Below are positions 11,289 through 21,242 of a stretch of DNA of 64,000 bases, one piece after another. The notes beneath the pieces are model-generated. The model did not search any database. It was given only the letters and a program-made list of their open reading frames with translations, and was not told the origin of the DNA. This stretch comes from Cryoendolithus antarcticus (lineage: Eukaryota > Ascomycota > Dothideomycetes > Cladosporiales > Cladosporiaceae). Location: NCBI GenBank assembly GCA_002077065.1, contig NAJO01000022.1:682001-746000 (forward strand). The letters run 5' to 3'. Made by a program: the position numbers and the translations under genes. The stretch's first letter is position 1. Each line of letters starts with the position of its first letter.

Positions 11289-13118
11289 ATGCCTCTCCAC
11301 TCGTCTTCAATCTACCCTGCGAGCGATCCTGACTTCACTTACTTTCCCTCTAGAAGATCAGTCGTCCATTCGACCAAAGGCATTGTCTCTTCCACCCAGC
11401 CTCTGGCCAGTGCCTGTGGCCTTGAAGTCCTCCGCAAAGGCGGCAATGCAGCAGATGCAGCTGTTGCCGTGGCCGCGGGGCTCAATATGACCGAGCCCGG
11501 CAGCACTGGCATTGGTGGAGATATGTTCTGCCTCTTCTACAATGCCAAGACGAAGAAAGTCCACTCGCTCAATGGCAGCGGCAGAGCAGGATCGAAGTGC
11601 ACGCTCGAGGCAGTCAGGAGTAGTCTAGGCTTCAAGGACGGCGAGGTGGGCAAGATACCCATGGACAGCGTACAATCGGTGACTGTGCCTGGTGCGGCTG
11701 CAGGATGGGTGGACACTGTTGAGAAATTCGGTAGCGGTAAGCTGAGCATGGAGGACATCCTCGATCCTGCAGCGAGGCTCGGAGAGGAGGGCTTCCCTGT
11801 CAGCGAGCTCATGGGGTATTACTGGGGCAAAGCTGAAGGGCAGATCCGTCAAGCATCTCCAAACGGTGCGGAGATGCTGAAGAAGGATCCAGCTGCGAAG
11901 GACGGCGTACGAGCGCCGAAGCCGGGAGAACTCATGAAGAACCCGACACTTGCGAACACGTTCCGACTTGTTGGTAAGCAGGGTAAGGCTGGGTTCTACT
12001 CTGGCAAGGTAGCGGAAGAGCTCGTCAAAGTAGTCAACGATCTCGGCGGCCACCTCACGACGGAGGATCTAAAGAAGCACATGGAGCTTGGCACGGAGGA
12101 AACAGATCCCATCAAGCTCCGCTTCACAGGGCAGAACTCGGCAGCGCTTCACGGCAAGCACATGGAAGACAAGTCGTCCGAAGGCGTTGACGTCTGGGAG
12201 CACCCACCCAACGGCCAAGGCATCGTGGCACTCATGGCACTAGGCATGCTCCAAGAACTCGAGAAGTCCGGCCAAATACCCACCTTCTCTCCCTCCGACC
12301 ACAACACAGCACCCTATCTCCACGCCCTGGTCGAAGTCCTCCGCATCGCCTTCGCAGACGCCAACTGGTGGGTCGCCGACCCTTCAGTTGCCAAAGTACC
12401 CACAGCCGACCTCATCTCCCCAGCCTACCTCGCCGAGCGCGCCAAGCTCTTTGATCCCAAGAAAGCATCTGATCAACTCAACCACGGATCGCCAGCGCAT
12501 CAACACAGCGATACAGTATACTTCGCCTGCAGTGACAGCGAAGGCAACGGTATAAGCTTCATCAACAGCAATTACGGTGGATTCGGCACTTGCATCATTC
12601 CCAAAGGCTGCGGTTTCACGCTGCAGAACCGCGGTGCGAACTTCGTGCTTCAGCCTGCGGATCACCCCAATCTGCTAGAAGCGAACAAACGACCATACCA
12701 CACCATCATCCCAGCTCTAGTCACGAACGTCTCCGATGGCAGTCTGCACAGCGTCTACGGCGTGATGGGCGGGTTCATGCAGCCTCAGGGACACGTGCAA
12801 GTCCTGCTCAATCAGCTTATCTTCCATCACACGCCACAAGCTGCGCTGGACGCGCCGCGCTTGTGTATTGGTGCTGGCATGCCTGAGGCGGGCGATGTGT
12901 TTGACAAGACTGTCTATCTTGAGGAAGGTGTCCCTGAGGAGACTGTGAAGGGAATGAAGGACCTCGGGCACAAGGTCGAGGTTGTCAAGGGTATGGCGAG
13001 AGGCTTATTTGGACGCGGTCAGATCATCAGATGGCATCTTGATCCTGTTGATGGCGTGGGGATGTGGAGTGCGGGTAGTGATCAGAGGGGCGATGGAGCG
13101 GCTGTGCCGTTCCATTGA
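11289..13118 (+). CDS. Gamma-glutamyltranspeptidase family protein
   Basis: Ntn-hydrolase that removes or transfers gamma-glutamyl groups, classically from glutathione. Single exon, 609 residues. The precursor splits itself before a threonine, here Thr409 in AHQHSDTVYF, giving a large and a small subunit. Downstream are the INSNYGGFG and GFTLQNRG segments of the small subunit. The large subunit shows the family opening RKGGNAADAAVAVA, and GSTGIGGDMF. There is no signal peptide or membrane anchor, unlike the secreted or vacuolar type II enzymes such as yeast Ecm38. The closest layout is the cytoplasmic GGT-like group found in bacteria and many filamentous fungi, so its natural substrate is uncertain. 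Confidence 0.9.
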   Translation: MPLHSSSIYPASDPDFTYFPSRRSVVHSTKGIVSSTQPLASACGLEVLRKGGNAADAAVAVAAGLNMTEPGSTGIGGDMFCLFYNAKTKKVHSLNGSGRAGSKCTLEAVRSSLGFKDGEVGKIPMDSVQSVTVPGAAAGWVDTVEKFGSGKLSMEDILDPAARLGEEGFPVSELMGYYWGKAEGQIRQASPNGAEMLKKDPAAKDGVRAPKPGELMKNPTLANTFRLVGKQGKAGFYSGKVAEELVKVVNDLGGHLTTEDLKKHMELGTEETDPIKLRFTGQNSAALHGKHMEDKSSEGVDVWEHPPNGQGIVALMALGMLQELEKSGQIPTFSPSDHNTAPYLHALVEVLRIAFADANWWVADPSVAKVPTADLISPAYLAERAKLFDPKKASDQLNHGSPAHQHSDTVYFACSDSEGNGISFINSNYGGFGTCIIPKGCGFTLQNRGANFVLQPADHPNLLEANKRPYHTIIPALVTNVSDGSLHSVYGVMGGFMQPQGHVQVLLNQLIFHHTPQAALDAPRLCIGAGMPEAGDVFDKTVYLEEGVPEETVKGMKDLGHKVEVVKGMARGLFGRGQIIRWHLDPVDGVGMWSAGSDQRGDGAAVPFH

Positions 13119-13254
13119 GCCTGATCGAACAGCGTACACCGAAACCTTCATACATGAATATGAGCGTACAGCAACATGCCACTCGACGACCGTCGATGTG
13201 ACTACTCCTCAATGATTCGTTAGTGGTGGTGGCATCTTGCAGACCAACGCAAGC

Positions 13255-15077
13255 TCAATCCATGATGATCACATCGTTGTTGGTTGGGCCATACTCCCTC
13301 ATCCTCTCACGATCCCATCGAGATTCGATCTTTGCTTTCAGACTTGAGTGAGAGAAGGTCGTATATGACAGCACCGCCTTCGATACCCACATGCCCTTCA
13401 GGAGCACGCGATTTGTCCCGAAGCAGCCGTCAATCTTGCATTCGTTCTTGGGGACGCTTAAGGCTCTGAAGCTGAGGAGACTGTTGACGTAGCTGGATGA
13501 CAGTCAGCGATAGCAGTGTCAGGCACGAGACTTGATGACTCACGTCTCCGTCTGCACTGCATTAGAGTACGAGCCGTGCGAATATGGCGTATAGCTATGA
13601 TTGAACATCCCAGGTGGCGGCGGGGGAGGCGGTGGCGGCATTCCGGGTGGACCAAATGGGTTGTTGTTGTTGCCTCCACCGCCGGGTCCGTTGCCTTGTC
13701 CATTCAAGCTTTCGCCATGCTTGCCTTGGAAGAGGTCGGTCAACTCGAGGTACTGCGCCTTGGTCTTATCCTTGACGTAATCGAATATCGGCATCCAGAT
13801 ACCTTCAGAGAGGTTCACGTGGGTCATTTCAAGGCGATTCAATACGGGCAACTTCGACAGGAAGCGGAGCAAGGACTCCTCGGTGGTGTTCATGCCGCGC
13901 AATGTCAATTGTTCGAGCATGGGTAATTGAGCCCGTTCGGAGCTGTGACACCCAGTCAGTAAGGCAGGCCCCTCTCCGAGACAGGACAACTACGATATGG
14001 GACTTACAAGTGGTCGAACATGAGCGTGCTGCAGTCTTCAGCATCTCCAGAAGCCCAGTCCGTTTGATATTCGTGCAGATCAAGAGTCTTGAGACTCGGG
14101 AAGTTCGACAGGAAGCTTGCTAGGCTGCTCTCGTAACCGCACTGCTCATCATCCTCCTCGTCGAACTTACAATTGTGATTGTGGCAGATTCGCGAAGAGC
14201 CAGAAGCCCTGTATTGTCTGCCGTTGCAGTTACAACAGACAGCTCGAAGGTTACAATTTGAGGTCAGTCTGCAATAGCTTATTGACAGTGAGCTCAGCTG
14301 TCGGCCGAAAGATCGCAAGGACGACGTCGGTGTGACATTTAGCCACGCTGCAAGCTCTGTACAGGCTATCGAGCAAAGTCTAGTTTTCGAGAAGAGGTCG
14401 AAGTGTTTCACCGGCAGGTGACTGGTCATGAGGGATTGCATCGCGAGCGCAAGGAGATGCGACTCTTCGCTTGCCGCAGCTCGCAGATCCATGGCATCTG
14501 GTGCAAATCTAAGGCGTTTCGAGGTCTGCACTGCCACAGACAATACCAGGGAGGCTAAGCCGCCATTCGAGCAGGTGGTCTTGATCGACTCGAATGCCAA
14601 AACCAGCAAGTCAACGTAAACGCCGGCCTCAACATTGTACTGGTGCCTCGCTTGCTGGAGTCGTAGTTCCGCGACCTCCCGTCTCGCCGCAAAGCGTCTA
14701 TCACTATGCGACTGCTTGAACTTACTCGGACAGTCTTCTCTGTGGAGCATCGTCTGTGCAGCTGGTGACCAGGCATCGGGAGAAGTAGCAGGCGATCGCA
14801 TTCGCTCCATACGAGGATGGAAGACCACGGCCACTAATGTGAGGTTGCGCAGCTGTCGAGGCAGGCCATCGCCAGCCAGTGCTTTCGTGAGAGCGTTCAA
14901 TCCATCCTCGGTCACGTCCACACTTCGGTCGGTGAAGAGCTTGAGGTAAGTACCTCGTGAAGCTTTGTCGCAGAGTTCATGGCATACAAGGCGGAGGATG
15001 CCGGTCTCTTCGGTCTCAAGGGAGGTCACGACGCGCTCAACCAGTTCTATTGGAAGCGCTACCAGGGAGGCCGTCAT
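13255..15077 (-). CDS. F-box protein with LRR-like C-terminal half
   Basis: Exons 15077-14008, 13942-13544 and 13492-13255 give 568 residues. Both introns (65 and 51 bp) have GTAAGT/GTGAGT donors. I chose the ATG at 15077 because it lies 6 residues before the F-box (LVALPIELVERVV, then RLVCHELCDKASRGTY); the frame extends upstream only with non-ATG codons. F-box proteins recruit substrates to SCF ubiquitin ligases through Skp1. The later part holds leucine-rich-repeat-like segments (SLKTLDL, LEQLTLRGM, LNRLEMTHVNL). A Cys/His-rich loop lies around 14145-14255. Exon 2 ends in a Gly/Asn-rich and polyproline tract (nine Pro, 13611-13640). The target is unknown. Confidence 0.8.
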
Positions 15078-15552
15078 AGCATTGCTTGTAGTGTGGATGC
15101 TGCTGGTAAGCTGATTTGTTTGTGTTATGTGTTGAGAGATGTGAATGCGACAGGAAGCTTGCAAGATGGGAAGGACGGCAAACCTGGATAAAGCATCAAT
15201 CTACAGTGCCTGCCAGTGAAGTTCACTAGGCAGGCACAGGCCGGTGAGACTCTGGGAAGGAGCTCATGCACAGGGCAGCCACCTCCTGCACGAAAGGTGT
15301 GGTGCTGCAGCGTGGCGTGACCGAAGGGACTGCAGCCTCAAGTGTGGGCGTTTCTGTAGATGCGGGGATGACTGAGGCAAGCATGTATCTACTCATTGTG
15401 ACAGTGACTTGATTACATGCACTGGACACGCGCGTCCATATTGGTTAACATCAGATATGTTGGTATAATGTGCACGCCACGTTGTTTACCCATTTCTTTC
15501 CCGATCAATGCACGCTGCGCTAAGGTAACATAGCATCATTTCGTCGTACGTT
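15078..15552. other. Intergenic region
   Basis: Between the start of the F-box gene (15077, -) and the stop of the DUF7053 gene (15553, -). It holds the F-box gene promoter and the 3' region of the other; no gene seen. Confidence 0.5.
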
Positions 15553-16680
15553 TCACGCCCCGTATCTTTCAGACATAACTCTTCGGGTTATCAAAGGCTG
15601 GGGTCGTAAAGCCTCTAGTGTCTCGTGTCTCGATTCTGTCGGCGATCCCAACTCGTCTTGGCTCCCCAACGCTTCCGATGTCGTCCGTAGCCCACGTGGT
15701 GATCTGGGACTGATCGGCTTACGAGGCACCACAAACCCGCCGTTAGTGCTGCTGGGGCCGGCAATAGTAGGAGGTGCCTTTGCTTCAACGGGAGTCAGGT
15801 CATCCATCGCTGGTATTTCAATATGATGCCATGCCGCTGTCAGCCCGCTGTTGCGAGGTAATCGAGGTAGATCTTTGTCGTCTACTGCCGGCGACCAGTT
15901 GTCAAGCTTTGGGTGAACAGGAGTCGTGACATATTGCGAGCATTCCGGGTCATGTCTACCGACGCAGTAGCAGGGCGTAGTCGCTGTGCTAGGCCGGCTT
16001 TGCGGGGCAGGACGCTGTAGAGCATCTGGTATCGAGTAGCCAGAGTACAGCGAGGAAGGGTGCTGATATGGCGAGGGATCCATCGAGACAATGCTCTCAT
16101 TTCGGGAAATTGGTCTCGACAGCATACCAGTATTCCCGAAGGCTGTTCTCAAGTTGGTGCCAGAGTCCTCGACTGTGCCCGCCAGCGCGCCCACCCGCTG
16201 TATGACAACCTTGTGCGCCTTACTCAGGTTGCGCTTGACATAGCGCGACAAGAAGACATTGCATCGCATCTGCACGTCTTCCCGCACGTACAGACCATCT
16301 CGTGGCGCGTCGATGCCTAGCTCCAGAATCTCCCTCGGTTCGCCGGCCTCATTACCGCCAACGGTCCAGCGCTCGCGAATGTCCAGCCCAGCTGGTGCAT
16401 ACACATGCGTCTGTACACCGTTGGGTAGATCGTTGAAACACGCTTTGTACGTCACCTCGCTCTTGACCAACCCATAATTGATTTGGTCTGTAATCTCGTA
16501 CCAGGTGCACTCCTGCTCATCTGGTGGAGCAGTCGCTGGAGGGGTTGACTGATCGAATCGGAGGACAAGAGGGTTCAACCTGATCAGCTCGCGATGATCG
16601 TGGAGCCAGTCGACTGCTGCACGTCGCGTCACACCTCGAGGGACAGGAGTGATCGCCGTGAAGTGAGAGCGCCTGGACAT
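15553..16680 (-). CDS. DUF7053 domain protein
   Basis: Single exon, 375 residues, no signal peptide or membrane helix. The first ~160 residues match the fungal DUF7053 family: the opening MSRRSHFTAITPVPRGVTR, the LHDHRELIRLNPLV segment and a later beta-rich part (WYEITDQI, TYKACFNDLPNGVQTHVYAP). The family has no established function; the fold resembles polyketide-cyclase/START-like lipid-binding proteins, which is inference. The remaining ~210 residues are low-complexity and Ser/Pro-rich with basic patches (RKPISPRSPRGLRTT), likely disordered and phosphorylated. Family assignment is from memory of the N-terminal signature. Confidence 0.75.
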   Translation of the reverse strand: MSRRSHFTAITPVPRGVTRRAAVDWLHDHRELIRLNPLVLRFDQSTPPATAPPDEQECTWYEITDQINYGLVKSEVTYKACFNDLPNGVQTHVYAPAGLDIRERWTVGGNEAGEPREILELGIDAPRDGLYVREDVQMRCNVFLSRYVKRNLSKAHKVVIQRVGALAGTVEDSGTNLRTAFGNTGMLSRPISRNESIVSMDPSPYQHPSSLYSGYSIPDALQRPAPQSRPSTATTPCYCVGRHDPECSQYVTTPVHPKLDNWSPAVDDKDLPRLPRNSGLTAAWHHIEIPAMDDLTPVEAKAPPTIAGPSSTNGGFVVPRKPISPRSPRGLRTTSEALGSQDELGSPTESRHETLEALRPQPLITRRVMSERYGA

Positions 16681-17223
16681 TGTCGGCCCAGTTATGCTTT
16701 TCCAGTAAGCTGCTTGGCAAGCAGGCTACAGAAGCCGGTTCAACGGCGAGAGATCTGCTATCATCGATGCGATTTAGGTGATCGCAGACTGGTACCCATG
16801 ACCGCTGCCGGAACTGCTGCGAGCTGTATGTAAGTTGTAAATATGGTCTTACATGGTTGCCCTATTCCAAGGCCTCCTGCAACGATGACATCCGCCTGGC
16901 CACAGCCCCGGTGCCCCACTTGACAAGCAATCGGGTCAGAACGGGAGTGCCCGTCCCGCTGCAACGGAAGTGAGCCGAATGTGTGGAGTGCAGATGACGA
17001 CTTCCAGCGTACGCGAGGTTGGCGAGCTCCAGACGCCCCAATATACCACGGTAAGTGCGGGAGACGGGATGAAATGTCTGTCAAGTAGCTGCCGCATGTC
17101 CTGCTACTTGCTCAGTGCATAGTAAATCAGACCCCAGCATGTCCGTGACCTGAAGAGACCGCCACAATCGACAGTCCAGTCTTCATCCTCGCCATTCGAT
17201 CTCCCCCAATCGCCGCCGCAATC
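16681..17223. other. Divergent promoter region
   Basis: About 540 bp between divergent starts at 16680 (-) and 17224 (+). It contains both promoters; no motif stands out. Confidence 0.5.
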
Positions 17224-18705
17224 ATGGTCTGGAGTCAGATCGAGTTCACGCCTGCCCATGCTACCTACCTCCTGCTCTCCATCTTCCTCATCACGTACGC
17301 TTTGTTCGAGAAGTTCATTCGCAATCGTCTCCACCTCAGCGAGCCACCTATCGCTCTGCTGATTGGGATCGTCCTCGGACCTCGACTCCTCGGCTGGATT
17401 GCACCAAATTACTGCGGCGTCAATGGCTGCGCAGGCGGGCCCGCCATTGGCGGATGGGAGTTGGGCGACAACATCGTCCAAGAAGCTACCCGTGTGATCG
17501 TTGGCATTCAGGTCTTCGCTGTTGGCATTGAGCTGCCCAAGTTCTACATGGCTCGTCATTGGCGATCAGTGGCAATGTTACTTGGCCCTGTCATGATATT
17601 TGGCTGGCTGGTCTGCGCTCTGTTCGTCTACTTGATTTTCAAAACAAACGTCCCGACTGCACTCACGATTGCCGCCTGTCTTACCCCAACAGATCCTGTG
17701 CTTGCAGCATCTATCCTCAGCCACAGTCAGTTCAGCAGCCGGGTGCCGAAGCGGATCAAGCACATGCTCTCTGCTGAGTCGGGTTGCAACGACGGAACGA
17801 GCTTCCCCTTTCTATATGCAGGCGTCTTCTGGATCACTCAATCAACTGCAGCCGACGCACTCAAGGACTACTTCTTGATCACGATACTTTGGCAATGCAC
17901 GCTTGGTATTACAGTCGGTCTGATTCTTGGCACAGTCTTCAATAGAATCCTCCGCTTCAGCACTAACCACGGGTTCATCGACGCGCCATCGTTCACTGCC
18001 TTCTACCTTCTGCTCGCCATTCTGAGCGTGGGTATCGGCAGCACACTGGGTCTAGATGACTTCCTGGTGGCGTTTGGCTGTGGCTACGGCTTTGCACGAG
18101 ACGGCTGGTTCGCCAAGAAAACCAAGGAATCTCACACGCCTCAGATCATTGATCTCATACTTAACAGCGCGATGTTCGTCTACCTGGGCGCCATCATACC
18201 ATGGTATGACTTCCAATCCACTGGGCTCACTCCAAACGTCACTATCGGACGTCTGCTGGCATTTCTCGTCTTGGTGCTGCTATTCCGCCGCATACCCGCA
18301 ATTCTCGCCCTGAAACGTTGGATTCCAGACATCCGCACCTGGCGTGAAGCGTGGTTCTGTGGTCATTTCGGCCCGATGGGTCTCGGTGGGCTCTTCTTGG
18401 CCATCGAAGGCCGCGCATTGCTCGAGAACGGCACTGCATCACCCGAGACGCATCCGCCGCACTACCGTCACCCATACACCGATCGCGAGAAGGCAGTTAT
18501 GACAATCTGGCCAGTGGTGTGCTTCGTTGTCATGGGCTCAACGCTTGTGCATGGACTAAGCGTATTGGCGCTGAGTGTCGTAGCACACTTTCGAAGGCCG
18601 AAGGAGGATAGAGCAAGTGTGTTCGCGGCGGAGACGGACCCGCTAGATGGGATGCACCATGATGAGGGAAATGGTGATAGTGAGCCGGAGAGCGAGGAGG
18701 AGTAG
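17224..18705 (+). CDS. Na+/H+ antiporter, CPA1 fungal Nha/Sod2 type
   Basis: Exchanges cytosolic Na+ or K+ for protons at the plasma membrane, giving salt and pH tolerance. Single exon, 493 residues, with about 12 hydrophobic segments. Diagnostic motifs are TPTDPVL (154-160) and the ion-binding ESGCNDG (185-191), with the paired Asn-Asp of electroneutral/fungal NHA exchangers. The hydrophilic C-terminal tail is short (about 50 residues, acidic, ending SEPESEEE). That is much shorter than budding yeast Nha1 (985 residues) and closer to fission yeast Sod2. Nothing looks truncated: the last helix and the tail are intact. Confidence 0.93.
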   Translation: MVWSQIEFTPAHATYLLLSIFLITYALFEKFIRNRLHLSEPPIALLIGIVLGPRLLGWIAPNYCGVNGCAGGPAIGGWELGDNIVQEATRVIVGIQVFAVGIELPKFYMARHWRSVAMLLGPVMIFGWLVCALFVYLIFKTNVPTALTIAACLTPTDPVLAASILSHSQFSSRVPKRIKHMLSAESGCNDGTSFPFLYAGVFWITQSTAADALKDYFLITILWQCTLGITVGLILGTVFNRILRFSTNHGFIDAPSFTAFYLLLAILSVGIGSTLGLDDFLVAFGCGYGFARDGWFAKKTKESHTPQIIDLILNSAMFVYLGAIIPWYDFQSTGLTPNVTIGRLLAFLVLVLLFRRIPAILALKRWIPDIRTWREAWFCGHFGPMGLGGLFLAIEGRALLENGTASPETHPPHYRHPYTDREKAVMTIWPVVCFVVMGSTLVHGLSVLALSVVAHFRRPKEDRASVFAAETDPLDGMHHDEGNGDSEPESEEE

Positions 18706-18775
18706 AGGAAGGAAGAAGTAACACTCGATGCATAGCGTGGGTCCATAGCGAAGCACATATCATGGATTTTTCTGC

Positions 18776-20110
18776 TTAGCACTGACTATCGAATATTAAG
18801 TTCTCTCTACCAGTCATTGCGATTTGCAAATCCTCGGTGACGCGACTAGCGAAGTCTTCAGAGAAGAACGCTACCCCGAGCTCCTGGCTGGTATACCAGC
18901 TTGCACGATCCATGTTGCCACTACCTAGTACAACCACCTCATCGTCAATCACATTAAGCTTGAGGTGGGATTGCACAGGCTCGTTGACCTTGGCGTCAGC
19001 AGCGGACCGCGGAGTGTAGTACGAGATCGATAATCGACCCACCCGTAGAAGAGGACCAGCCTCCAAATCACGCTCGCCATCATGCCCTCGGTCCGCGCCC
19101 TTGTAATCTGCTATGAGCTGTTGAACGCATCTTGCCGTCGTAGTACCTGCAGTGACTATTTGCTCCAATCGCATGAGCCTCTCGCTCGTCAGGATCCGGA
19201 CGTCCACACCTCGGTCGAGTGCTACTAAAAGGGCTGCTATCACTGGCTGTGCTGTGAGATTCGGCGTCTGCATGAAAATGCTACGCTTCGCGTTCGCAAG
19301 TGCAGTGAGCAAGAAGACGTTCAGTGGCGTTCGAGGTGGAGGCGCTGCGGCCTGCCATGGAAAGCTGAAGCGTAGATTGCGATGGTGTGGCGAAGGTAGG
19401 AATAATGCCTGGGTTTGATCTGTCTCATTTGAGACGTTTCGGGGTAGGAAGTACTCCTTAGAACGATCTTCAGCCCAGAAAGCTTGCCAGAACCTAACGA
19501 ACTGGGCTACGATACTGCCACGCAGCTCGATGCATCCCTCAAACCAGTCCTCCCAGCTGACGTTGCAGCTGGGGAGGAACGCGACTTGTCGATCGACTAC
19601 GATAAACTTTGGGTGCATGACACTGAACGGCAGGACGAAAATGCTCTTGATCTCTAGATTCAGCCCTCGCAATTCCGATTCCGCAGGTAAGCCCAATTGA
19701 CTCGGCCATCTTGACGGTGGTACGACGAAGCCCTCCAGTGAAGTTGTGTGGACCAGCTTCTGCCAGAGAGAGGACGAGGAGAAGCAGATGCGTACGGCTA
19801 CTTTGCTCTTTCGGGCGATTGCCGATGCAGATAGCTTACGGAGACTATCATTCAGCCGATTCAAGGTACGTGAGCGCGCCCAAAAGCAGGTCACGAGTAT
19901 GACTTCATACTGGGCTGCCTCTATGGCGGGAAGTATGGAGGCATAGAGGTCCTCGCCAGTGCCTAAATCGAGCCGTCCAGGAACACAGTCTGTGAGAAGA
20001 GAAGAGGGATCAGTTGTCCAGTAATTTGGCCGATCGGATCGTTGGCTCTCGACGGTCGCAAGAACCGACGATGCGCGCAGGAAGTCCGTCATTAGATCGT
20101 GTTGCGGCAT
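18776..20110 (-). CDS. Phospholipase D-like protein with two HKD motifs
   Basis: Single exon, 444 residues. Two HxK(x)4D signatures are present: HPKFIVVD near residue 164 and HLKLNVID near residue 380, followed by GSGNMDRASW. The two half-sites form one active centre in PLD-superfamily enzymes, which act on phosphodiester bonds of phospholipids or nucleic acids, or transfer phosphatidyl groups as in cardiolipin synthases. There is no signal peptide, PX or PH domain, so it is not the classical Spo14-type PLD. Layout and length resemble the small fungal cardiolipin-synthase-like PLD group. The substrate is unknown. It diverges from the gene at 20457 with a shared 346 bp promoter. Confidence 0.88.
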   Translation of the reverse strand: MPQHDLMTDFLRASSVLATVESQRSDRPNYWTTDPSSLLTDCVPGRLDLGTGEDLYASILPAIEAAQYEVILVTCFWARSRTLNRLNDSLRKLSASAIARKSKVAVRICFSSSSLWQKLVHTTSLEGFVVPPSRWPSQLGLPAESELRGLNLEIKSIFVLPFSVMHPKFIVVDRQVAFLPSCNVSWEDWFEGCIELRGSIVAQFVRFWQAFWAEDRSKEYFLPRNVSNETDQTQALFLPSPHHRNLRFSFPWQAAAPPPRTPLNVFLLTALANAKRSIFMQTPNLTAQPVIAALLVALDRGVDVRILTSERLMRLEQIVTAGTTTARCVQQLIADYKGADRGHDGERDLEAGPLLRVGRLSISYYTPRSAADAKVNEPVQSHLKLNVIDDEVVVLGSGNMDRASWYTSQELGVAFFSEDFASRVTEDLQIAMTGRENLIFDSQC

Positions 20111-20456
20111 GTCGTTCTGACACTCGCTGCACGCTTAAACGATTCCGGCGTATAATGTCAAGGTTGCCGTTGGTGCTTCTGAGCATCGACGGCTTTCATT
20201 CTACTCTGATCACATGCAGTCCCGAGCGAGCAGCACCAGCATTTTTCCACGGCAGGTCTCCGTCCCCTGAGCGACTGTTTGGCATATGCAGGTGCATTCT
20301 TGCACCGCGGGAAAACACATGTAGGTAATGTTCATTCACTCGTGCTCAGTCGCTCTTTCCCCATGAGGTCACCAGGGTTAGGGTTTCTGATTCGCCTTCA
20401 TCATGTCAATTGATCGTCTCATCTGCCAAATGTCGATGCCTCGACCATCCACCTAA
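20111..20456. other. Shared divergent promoter
   Basis: 346 bp between the PLD-like gene (-) and the NDUFAF2 gene (+). It contains the telomere-like word at 20374-20386, about 70 bp before the NDUFAF2 start. Confidence 0.55.
20374..20386 (+). promoter_or_regulatory. Telobox-like element
   Basis: AGGGTTAGGGTTT, nearly two telomere repeats, in the core promoter of the complex I assembly factor gene. Single telomere-like sites (teloboxes) bind Tbf1/Teb1-type Myb factors in other fungi and are common in promoters of ribosomal and other growth genes. Function here is inferred. Confidence 0.5.
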
Positions 20457-21147
20457 ATGTCCGCGCGACCACCTGGAGTTATCAAACAACTCTACTTCAG
20501 ATGGAAAGCGCTGCGCCTGCCATGGCGACGCCAATTCCTCGCCGGCGCAGACCTAGCCGGTAACACTTTCTGGGAATTCCGAGACGCATTGAATGCTGGA
20601 CGGTGGCGGAGGATCGTGAAGTACAACACGAAGTCGCATTACAGTGATGTAATCATATCGCGTAGGTCCGCTGAAGAGATGGAGAAGGTGGGTTCGTTCG
20701 CTGACTATTGTATCAGCACAATGGCACCAATGGCTGCGGCATACTCGAGAGTTCGCCCCAAGCGCAAAGGAACAGCAGATGGACGTCACGAGACGGCTAC
20801 GTACGACTGAGCTAGCTGCTATAGCTGATCAGAAGTGGAAAGACAGCGAGTCGTTCCTTGATGCGCCGGCGAAGCAGCAGCCGGAGCCTGCGCTGCAAGT
20901 CAAGGACCCTGGTGGCCATGCAGGTCAGACCGAGCCGGAGTCGAAGCAAGGCGTCAGAAACGCGGTCGAGGACATGGACAAGATACTAGCCGCGGCCGAG
21001 GGCAAGAGGGTCGATGAAGGCAGATTTCGAGGGCCGACGAAGGAAAAGCTCAAAGAAGAAAGCCCCTGGGGTAAACCCGCGAGAGGCAATCCGGATGAGA
21101 ATTACGCGCCAAAGCCGTGGACACCTGGCGCGGCTGCGAGACGATGA
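20457..21147 (+). CDS. Complex I assembly factor NDUFAF2-like (B17.2L)
   Basis: Mitochondrial chaperone for late assembly of NADH:ubiquinone oxidoreductase, a paralogue of subunit NDUFA12. Exons 20457-20661 and 20717-21147 (55 bp intron, GTAGGT donor) give 211 residues. The conserved opening is present (LYFRWKALRLPWRRQFLAGA, then DLAGNTFWEF and RRIVKYN). The splice restores SPQWHQWLRHTR, the family core. The frame then runs through QQMDVTRRL and SFLDAPAK, as in fungal homologues. The last ~100 residues are hydrophilic and end in a Lys/Pro-rich tail (PWGKPARGNPDENYAPKPW). The exon join is strongly supported because it recreates the WHQWL motif. Confidence 0.92.
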
Positions 21148-21242
21148 TATGAGTGTATTGATATTGTATAACAGTCCGCACGTCCTCTCAGTCAATCATG
21201 CTGTCGCGCTTCCGGCTCAATAGGCGCCTCGCCGTTAGCATA

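Noticed and set aside
13255..13492. Third exon of the F-box gene as a separate gene
   Set aside because: It joins in frame through a clean GTGAGT/CAG intron and has no start of its own.
15078..15164. Upstream extension of the F-box gene by 29 codons
   Set aside because: The extension starts at TTG rather than ATG; the ATG at 15077 lies just before the F-box.
20374..20386. Telomere or interstitial telomeric array
   Set aside because: Only about two repeats are present, in a promoter; too short for a telomere-derived array.
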